Positions 56,440-64,000 of a stretch of 64,000 nt of DNA are shown piece by piece (position 1 is the stretch's first letter; the number at the start of each line of letters is the position of its first letter). The notes under the pieces were generated by a model. That model was given only the letters and a program-made list of their open reading frames with translations, was not told where the DNA came from and did not search any database. Position numbers and translations under genes: made by a program. Source of the stretch: Rana temporaria (lineage: Eukaryota > Chordata > Amphibia > Anura > Ranidae); contig NC_053492.1 in assembly GCF_905171775.1 (NCBI RefSeq), forward strand, positions 281,018,938 through 281,082,937, read 5' to 3'.

Positions 56440-57420
56440 GTTGATTTCAGCAGGCAAATTTCACCACACCAGTGGCTACTGATTAAGGAGGCATGCACTG
56501 TCCTGTCTCCATTTGAGGAAACCACAAGGATGGTGAGCAGCGACAAAAGAGGGGTGGACTTCCTTTCCTCTCAAGGCCCCCTTTAAGCAGATACCATTCC
56601 TGTGGGGCCACCAAACACATAGGAGGAATAGGAGGGGGAATGTCTTAGCATGGATGTAGAGGATAACATGCAGCAGTCTTCAAGGTATAGTTTTCAGTCC
56701 GCGGAAACCCAAGGAGTTGTACGTGGCTGGGAGGAGGTAGTTCCTGACAATGTCATCCTTAGTGACCCAGAGGACTCAGATTCTCATGCCTCTTCAAACG
56801 TATGCTGCATGGGCTCCCTGATTTTGCAAAGCCTGCGAAAGGACCCTAGGATTCGTGGTATCAAGGAGAAGGATCATTACTGGCTGGCAACATTTCTTGA
56901 TCCACGTTACAAAAGTAAAGTTGCAAAGCTCATCCTGTCTTCCCATATGATGAAACATCTTCAGGATGCCTTGAAGAAAAATTTGCGTAAAGCCTTTTTC
57001 AGACCATGGGAGGTTACCATTTCCTCGTCCTGGGCAACGTGTTTCTGAAGCTTCGCTCAGTCAGAGGAAAAGCTGTGGAGAAGGTGGCCCACTGACCTAT
57101 GCCGTTAAACAATTCTTTAGTCAGGGCTGTTAGGTTTAAGCAACTATCGGTACTGTCTGCATTATATGGTGCAGAAATATCTAGGGGCACAAGCAGACTT
57201 GGAGACCTTTCCAACTGAGTATCCACTGGGTTACTAGGTCTTTAGGATGGACCACTGGCCAGAACTTGCTCAATATGCAATCGAGCTGCTGGCCTGTCCT
57301 GCATCCAGCGTGCTTTCTGAATGGACAGTGCTGCTGGAGGGTTTGTAACAGATCAAAGAGTGCACCTGTCCACAGACTCCGTTGATAGGCTTACATTTAT
57401 CAAAATAAATCAGTCCTGAA
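56440..57420 (+). pseudogene. hAT (ZBED-like) transposase remnant
   Basis: Scattered conserved blocks of a hAT transposase: KEACTVLSPFEETTRMVS near 56490, then KEKDHYWLATFLDPRYKSKV in the frame 56650-57048, and DHWPELAQYAIELLACPASS near 57250-57310. The last block is the hAT dimerisation region, where PASSVxSER is usual. Here it reads PASSVLSEW, so Arg is changed. Many frameshifts and stops. The BED zinc finger and RNase H-fold catalytic residues are not all visible. Not functional. Confidence 0.75.
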
Positions 57421-57558
57421 TCAGCAGCTATCAAGCCCCTGATGCTGATGTAACAGATTGAATTTGCTAGAGATCTGGGATCCCTTGAAGACTGCCTATG
57501 CTGTCAAACCTATTCCTGAATCTTGATTATACTAGCTTCATACAATATTTTTGGTTTA

Positions 57559-57815
57559 GGGCACCACCAACACCTAAAGCCCAATTTTTCTGCACCAGTT
57601 TAAAAGTTGCATGTAATTTCAATTTTTTTAACAGCAGGGCCCATTCCTGCACCCCAAAACAGTAACTGTGAGGGGTTACAGTGATCAGGCACCACCAACA
57701 CCCAGGACACAATTTTTCTGCACCTGTTTGACAGGGGCATGTAATTTCAATTTTTTCACACATTTTTCCTGCACCCAACAAGTGTAACTGGGAGGGTTTA
57801 CAGTGTTCTTTGTGA
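57559..57815. repeat. Two-copy tandem repeat after the hAT remnant
   Basis: GGCACCACCAACACC..CAATTTTTCTGCACC..CATGTAATTTCAATTTTTT occurs at about 57560 and again about 127 bp later. It probably belongs to the 3' part of the hAT element that carried 56440-57420. Confidence 0.7.
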
Positions 57816-58861
57816 CCTTGGGCCTGGGCTCGGGTGTGGACGGGACCCTAGTACAAACCACAGGGAAGTCCTTGACAGAAGGCACAGGAGGAGCAAGAGA
57901 GGTGTCAGGTCACCTGTGGCCAGATGACAGATGCACCCCGTTGGAGTCAGGAGTGCACCACAAGGTAGTGAAGCCTATGGCAGACTGTTGCAGATGGACC
58001 ACAGAGTGGATATGGAGAACAGGTCCACTGGAGCTAAAACAGGGATCCCACAGGAAGCTTGAGCCCAAGATTCCCCAGGCCACAGAGTCTAAGTTCCAGC
58101 TGGTATTCACCAGAGCCTCTAGTGGTGAGGATAGCCTTAGCTGCACCTGGATCCAGGTGCCCCAGGTCACGCTCCGTAGGGAGAGAGGGGAAGCAGCCAC
58201 TCAGGACACAAGAAATAGTGAAGGGTTAAGTCAAGGTCGGGGCGGCAAGCAGACAAGGATAAACAAGGGACAGGGAGGAGAGATGATAAAATCAGCCAGT
58301 TAAGAGAGTCTGGCCTCTAAGGCTAACATATAGAGAGAAAGGTAAGCTGCCAGACATTACTGCATATCTATGACAAGAGGACAGCAGAAGAGAGCACTGC
58401 CAGGCAAGTCTCCAGGGAGAGGAACAACTGGTTGCAGCCTGGAAGGCTGGTGAGTGACATGCACAGACCTGAGAGAAATAGGGAATCACGCCTTGGAGAA
58501 CTGGGAGGACGCAGATTGGGATGGGTGCAGAGCCAGAGGAATGGACTGTGGTGTAATGGGCAGTGGAGAAGGGCAGCTGCAGCCAGAATTGCTGGCAGGG
58601 ACTGAAGATGGCTGACTGGGCTCAGTTTCCACATGTAGGACAGCTAGTACCAGAGACTTTCTATCTTGCTACACTATAGGGGCCCACGGTCCCTGCCTGT
58701 AAAGGGAAATTGCTAAAGCCTGGCCAAGCCAGTGTCAGGCCTAACCACACGGTGCTAGCTGTGCCTGGAATCTCATGCAAGTACAGTGCTGGAGGAGCTG
58801 AGCTGAGGAGTAATAGTCTGCAATAAGAGTTGTTCTAGAGGAAGAGATGCATGTATAGTAT
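57816..58861. other. Unassigned sequence
   Basis: GC-moderate, without repeat ends. A 166-codon frame at 57803-58303 has no recognisable domain and overlaps an equally open frame on the other strand. I do not call it a gene. Confidence 0.4.
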
Positions 58862-59029
58862 ATAGAGAGTAGGGTTGTCCCGATACCACTTTTTTAAGAC
58901 CGACTACAAGTACCGATACTTTTTTCAAGTACTCGCCGATACCGATTACCGAAACTTTTTTAAATGTCATGTGACAGTTTCTCATAGCACAATACAGAGT
59001 AGGTGGCACTGATCTGCAGCACTGATAGG

Positions 59030-59365
59030 ATTAGTTGGCACTGATCTGCAGCACTGATAGAATTAGGTGGCACAGATATGCAGCACTGATAGATGGCTTA
59101 CTGGCACTGGCAAATGGCAATGATGACTGGCTGGCACTGGCAGATGGCACTGACAACTGGCTGGCACTAGCAGAAGGCACTGACAACTGGCACTGGCAGG
59201 TGGCACTGACGACTGGCAGGCACTGGCAGGTGGCACTGACGGCTGGCACTGGCAGGTGGCACTGACGGCTGGCAGGCACTGGCAGGTGGCACTGACGGCT
59301 AGGGGGCACTGGCAGGTGGTACTGACGGCTAGGGGGCACTGGCAGGTGACACTGACGGGTGGCGG
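59030..59365. repeat. GGCACTGACGGCT tandem repeat
   Basis: About 15 degenerate units of GGCACTGGCAGGTGGCACTGACGGCT type, 17-35 bp apart. Words resemble the repeats upstream of the two piggyBac transposases. Confidence 0.9.
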
Positions 59366-59708
59366 GCAGTGATAGGTGACATTTATGGGCACTGATGGGC
59401 AGGCACTAAAATGCCATTAGGGAAGGCTGCCTGCAATGCCCATCCTGGTACTCCTTTCACTCGGACGCATAAAAGCAGCATCGGCCATCTTATTACACCC
59501 AGAACAAATTATATGGGCTGGGTCTGACAAGATGTCCGCTGCTGGCATACTGTGGCTGAGTGCAGGGTGTACCAAGATAGGCGTCTCTGACGTCAACACG
59601 GATCGTCACTTCCACAACCAAATGTGGCGGCTCCGGTTGCCCTGAACGCTGCACTCCCTGCCAGCTCGACACGCCACCCTCAGCTTCGCCCGCAGGTATC
59701 GGCTAAGG

Positions 59709-62700
59709 CAGGGGTCTCCAAACTTTTGACTTCGAGGGCCACATTGTATATTTTACAGATATTCGCGGGCCGAAAAAAAAAGAAGCCATTTATAAATTAC
59801 TCCTCAGCTATGGAATAGAGCAGAATTTAAAAAAAAGCTGCCATTAGCAGGGCTGGATGGTGCACCTGTATCCTCTGCCCGCACCTAAATGCCAGAGCCT
59901 CGTGCACTAGGGCCAAATATTAAGTGTGCACGAGGCCTTACATCAGTGTTCCCCATCAGAGCCCCCTCCACATCTACATCCCCACCAGAGCCATCACCAC
60001 ATCCCCATCAGAGCCATCACTACATCCACATCCCCACCAGAGCCCCCACCACATCCCCACCAGAGCCATTACTACATCCACATCACTACATCCCCATCAG
60101 AGCCATCACTACATCCACATCCCCACCAGAGCCCCCACCACATCCCCACCAGAGCCATTACTACATCCACATCAGAGCCATCACTACATCCACATCCCCA
60201 CCAGAGCCCCCACCACATCCATTACTACATCCACATCAGAGCCATCACTACATCCATATCCCCACCAGAGCCCCCACCACATCCCCACCAGAGCCATTAC
60301 TACATCCACATCACTACATCCCCATCAGAGCCATCACTACATCCACATCCCCACCAGAGCCCCCACCACATCCCCACCAGAGCCATTACTACATCCACAT
60401 CAGAGCCATCACTACATCCACATCCCCACCAGAGCCCCCACCACATCCCCACCAGAGCCATTACTACATCCACATCAGAGCCATCACTACATCCACATCC
60501 CCACCAGAGCCCCCACCACATCCCCACCAGAGCCATTACTACATCCACATCACTACATCCCCATCAGAGCCATCACTACATCCACATCCCCACCAGAGCC
60601 ATCACCACATCCCCACCAGAGCCATTACTACATCCCCATCAGAGCCATCACCACATCCCCATCAGAGCCATCACCACATCCCCATCAGAGCCATCACTAC
60701 ATCCCCATCAGAGCCATCACTACATCCACATCCCCACCAGAGCCATCACCACATCCCCACCAGAGCCATTACTACATCCCCATCAGAGCCATCACCACAT
60801 CCCCATCAGAGCCATCACCACATCCCCATCAGAGCCATCACCACATCCCCATCAGAGCCATCACTACATCCCCATCAGAGCCATCACTACATCCCCATCA
60901 GAGCCATCACCACATCCCCATCAGAGCCCCCACCACATCCCCACCAGAGCCATCACTACATCCCCATCAGAGCCATCACTACATCCCCATCAGAGCCCCC
61001 ACCAAATCCCCATCACTACATCCCCATCAGAGCCATCACTACATCCACATCCCCATCAGAGCCATCACCACATCCACATCCCCACCAGAGCCCCCACCAG
61101 AGCCATCACTACATCCCCATCAGAGCCATCACTACATCCCCATCAGAGCCATCACTACATGCCCATCAGAGCCATCACTACATGCCCATCAGAGCCATCA
61201 CTACATCCCCATCAGAGCCCCCACCACATCCCCATCAGAGCCATCACTACATCCCCATCAGAGCCCCCACCACATCCCCATCAGAGCCATCACTACATCC
61301 CCATCAGAGCCATCACTACATCCCCATCAGAGCCATCACTACATCCCCATCAGAGCCACCACTACATCCCCATCAGAGCCCCCACCACATCCCCATCAGA
61401 GCCATCACTACATCCCCATCAGAGCCATCACTACATCCCCATCAGAGCCATCACTACATCCCCATCAGAGCCATCACCACATCCACATCCCCACCAGAGC
61501 CATCACTACATCCCCATCAGAGCCATCACTACATCCCCATCAGAGCCATCACTACATCCCCATCAGAGCCATCACTACATCCCCATCAGAGCCATCACTA
61601 CATCCCCATCAGAGCCCCCACCACATCCCCATCAGAGCCATCACTACATCCCCATCAGAGCCATCACTACATCCCCATCAGAGTCCCCACCACATCCCCA
61701 TCAGAGCCATCACTACATCCCCAACAGAGCCATCACTACATCCCCATCAGAGCCCCCACCACATCCCCATCAGAGCCATCACCACATCCCCATCAGAGCC
61801 ATCACTACATCCCCATCAGAGCCATCACTACATCCCCATCAGAGCCATCACTACATCCCCATCAGAGCCATCACTACATCCCCATCAGATCCCCCACCAC
61901 ATCCCCATCAGAGCCATCACTACATCCCCATCAGAGCCATCACTACATCCCCATCAGAGCCATCACTACATCCCCATCAGAGCCATCACTACATCCCCAT
62001 CAGAGCCATCACTACATCCCCATCAGAGCCATAACTACATCCCCATCAGAGCCATCACTACATCCCCATCAGAGCCCCCACCACATCCCAATCAGAGCCA
62101 TCACTACATCCCCATCAGAGCCATCACTACATCCCCATCAGAGCCATCACTACATCCCCATCAGAGCCATCACTACATCCCCATCAGAGCCACCACTACA
62201 TCCCCATCAGAGCCCCCACCACATCCCCATCAGAGCCATCACTACATCCCCATCAGAGCCATCACTACATCCCCATCAGAGCCATCACTACATCCCCATC
62301 AGAGCCATCACCACATCCACATCCCCACCAGAGCCATCACTACATCCCCATCAGAGCCATCACTACATCCCCATCAGAGCCATCACTACATCCCCATCAG
62401 AGCCATCACTACATCCCCATCAGAGCCATCACTACATCCCCATCAGAGCCCCCACCACATCCCCATCAGAGCCATCACTACATCCCCATCAGAGCCATCA
62501 CTACATCCCCATCAGAGTCCCCACCACATCCCCATCAGAGCCATCACTACATCCCCATCAGAGCCATCACTACATCCCCATCAGAGCCCCCACCACATCC
62601 CCATCAGAGCCATCACCACATCCCCATCAGAGCCATCACTACATCCCCATCAGAGCCATCACTACATCCCCATCAGAGCCATCACTACATCCCCATCAGA

Positions 62701-63451
62701 GCCATCACTACATCCCCATCAGATCCCCCACCACATCCCCATCAGAGCCATCACTACATCCCCATCAGAGCCATCACTACATCCCCATCAGAGCCATCAC
62801 TACATCCCCATCAGAGCCATCACTACATCCCCATCAGAGCCATCACTACATCCCCATCAGAGCCATAACTACATCCACATCCCCACCAGAGCCCCCACCA
62901 GAGCCATTACTACATCCCCATCAGAGCCATCACTACATCCCCATCAGAGCCCCCCCCACATCCCCATCAGAGCCATCACTACATCCCCATCAGAGCCATC
63001 ACTACATCCCCATCAGAGCCCCCACCACATCCCCATCAGAGCCATCACTACATCCACATCAGATCTCCCACCACACACAGTTTTGTCCCCCCTCTATACT
63101 TGTGCCCCCCCCCCAGCACAGTATTTTCCTCATCACTGTCTGTCTGCAAGTTTCCCCGTATATCAGCGTGTTCTGTGCTGCTTGCCTGCTTCTGAAGAGC
63201 CAGCATTAGAGCAGACACGCTGGACTTCCCGGCTCCCGCCCCTTTTACACAGACAAGCTGTTACAGCTAAAATTAACTAACTCTGGTGGAGGAGCTGGGA
63301 AGTGCAGCAGGTCTGCGCTGAAATCCCTCAATGCATGTCAGAAGGCAAAGCAAGCCGTCCCTGCAGTGAGTCTGATCACTGAAGCTGCGGGCCGGACAAA
63401 ACGTCCTAGCGGGCCGGATGTGGCCCGCGGGCCGTAGTTTGGAGACCCCTG
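59709..63451. mobile_element. Nested Charlie-like hAT element with minisatellite body
   Basis: The ends are CAGGGGTCTCCAAACT and its exact complement, flanked by an exact 8-bp duplication GGCTAAGG (59701-59708 and 63452-63459). Subterminal GAGGGCCACATTGT and GGCCGGATGTGGCCCGCGGG are typical of Charlie-type hAT elements. It sits within hAT copy 2, so it is younger than that copy. The body is mostly a 3.1-kb minisatellite. The remaining ~370 bp at 63070-63430 have no transposase coding. Confidence 0.92.
59955..63066. repeat. 23-bp minisatellite with higher-order duplication
   Basis: About 135 units of CAGAGCCATCACTACATCCC plus CAT, with variants (CCC for CAT, CACATC inserts of 6 bp). Three overlapping long frames on the plus strand (to about 1,100 codons) are caused by the repeat alone: 23 bp without stop codons cycles through all frames and gives a 23-residue periodic peptide. 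An 834-bp block within the array is duplicated in tandem. Confidence 0.97.
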
Positions 63452-63529
63452 GGCTAAGGCATTGGGAGCATTTGTGCAAGTACAAGTACTTGCGCAAATG
63501 CTCGGTATCGGGACAACCCTAAGAGAGAG

Positions 63530-63701
63530 TATATAAGTTGTCCCAATTGATTGTTATAAAATTCACCAATTAATTGTTTTAAAAATCATCACTTGATTGT
63601 TCTAAAATTCACCAATAGCTTGTAATTCACCAATGCCTTGGAGTGACTAAGGATTAAATGCCAGGCTAGGCAGGGTGACAGGTGGGCCACAACGCTCAGC
63701 A
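63530..63701. other. Short unassigned sequence
   Basis: AATTCACCAAT(T/A) words recur two to three times at 63555-63640. No gene. Confidence 0.4.
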
Positions 63702-63708
63702 ACCCCAT

Positions 63709-64000
63709 GGGGATTAGTGTTGAGCAGAATATGCCATATTCGATTTCGCGATATATCTCGAATATATATTCGAATATTCGAGATATATTCGCTAAATTCG
63801 AATATTCGTGATATTTTATCGAAATTAATTGATTGCGATTTTTCGCTATTGCGAATGCGAAAATAATTGCGATTTTTTTATAACTGCGGTAGGAGCGCTC
63901 TGATTGGCTCAGAATATTCGTGATATTTTATCGAAATATCGCAACATGCGAATGCGATATTTATTGCGCAATTTCGAGATATGCTGGAGGAGCTCTCTGA
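63709..64000. mobile_element. Left part of an AT-rich palindromic element
   Basis: It begins near ATTAGTGTTGAGCAGAATAT and consists of repeated ATTCG/CGAAT words in both orientations (TCGAATATATATTCGAATAT, GAATATTCGTGATATTTTAT twice). The direct pair at about 63799 and 63912 shows internal duplication. The right end lies beyond the window. Confidence 0.6.

Larger units (their letters stand above)
58870..63521. mobile_element. Non-autonomous hAT-type DNA transposon, copy 2
   Basis: The ends are TAGGGTTGTCCCGATACCAC and its complement ending GTATCGGGACAACCCTA, the same as copy 1 (891-2509), with CACTTTTTTAAGAC-type subterminal sequence. ATAGAGAG (58862-58869) and AGAGAGAG (63522-63529) give an 8-bp duplication with one mismatch. 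Inside are a GGCACTGAC tandem repeat and a nested hAT element (59709-63451). No transposase. Confidence 0.85.

Noticed and set aside
57803..58303. 166-codon plus-strand frame
   Set aside because: No family features, with an overlapping open frame on the opposite strand.
59955..63066. Possible CRISPR-like array
   Set aside because: Units are contiguous, with no unique spacers, and the genome is eukaryotic.
59889..63209. Open frame of 1,106 codons, apparently a giant Pro/Ser/His-rich protein
   Set aside because: Entirely a 23-bp tandem repeat inside a hAT element. All three plus frames are open and there is no domain, promoter or codon bias.

Overview
This is vertebrate nuclear DNA, most likely from an anuran amphibian. 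It carries L1-clade LINEs, a chromodomain Ty3/Gypsy retrotransposon, two decayed piggyBac-type transposases, hAT elements, a tRNA-derived SINE and many short inverted-repeat DNA elements (MITEs). The taxon is inferred from this repeat mix; no host marker gene is visible. I find no convincing host exon, rRNA or cellular tRNA, so I read the window as intergenic or intronic sequence dominated by layered transposable elements.

Layout. 1-2.5 kb: unassigned sequence, then a 1.6-kb hAT-type element (891-2509) with an 8-bp target duplication and a 23-bp minisatellite inside. 2.5-24 kb: AT-rich background with MITEs of at least four families. Family A has GGGCC ends, 3-bp duplications and stacked hairpins. 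Family B is about 420 bp with GCGTACACAC-type ends. A TTAA-flanked piggyBac-like element, family C and D elements and a small hAT foldback element are also present. 24-26.2 kb: a piggyBac transposase pseudogene.

26.2-41.0 kb: a Ty3/Gypsy chromovirus on the minus strand that probably split the piggyBac copy. Four further insertions lie inside it: a ~1-kb element, a full-length 6.2-kb L1, a 602-bp element and a 1.4-kb foldback element. Its LTRs and leader carry a self-priming signature: ten bases just after the 5' LTR are complementary to LTR sequence located where transcription should start.

43.6-49.5 kb: a family A MITE split by a second, 5'-truncated L1 (plus strand), which itself holds an inverted SINE and a ~0.9-kb insertion. 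49.5-58.9 kb: another family B MITE, another family A MITE, a second piggyBac pseudogene (minus strand, long acidic tract) and a hAT transposase remnant. 58.9-63.5 kb: a second copy of the first hAT family, containing a nested Charlie-like hAT element whose body is a 3.1-kb, 23-bp minisatellite. 63.7-64.0 kb: the start of an AT-rich palindromic element cut by the window edge.

The three longest open frames (up to about 1,100 codons, near 59.9-63.3 kb) and those at 1.2-2.5 kb are not genes. A 23-bp repeat without stop codons stays open in every frame of its strand. All recognisable coding regions are transposon-derived and broken by frameshifts, insertions or lost catalytic residues.
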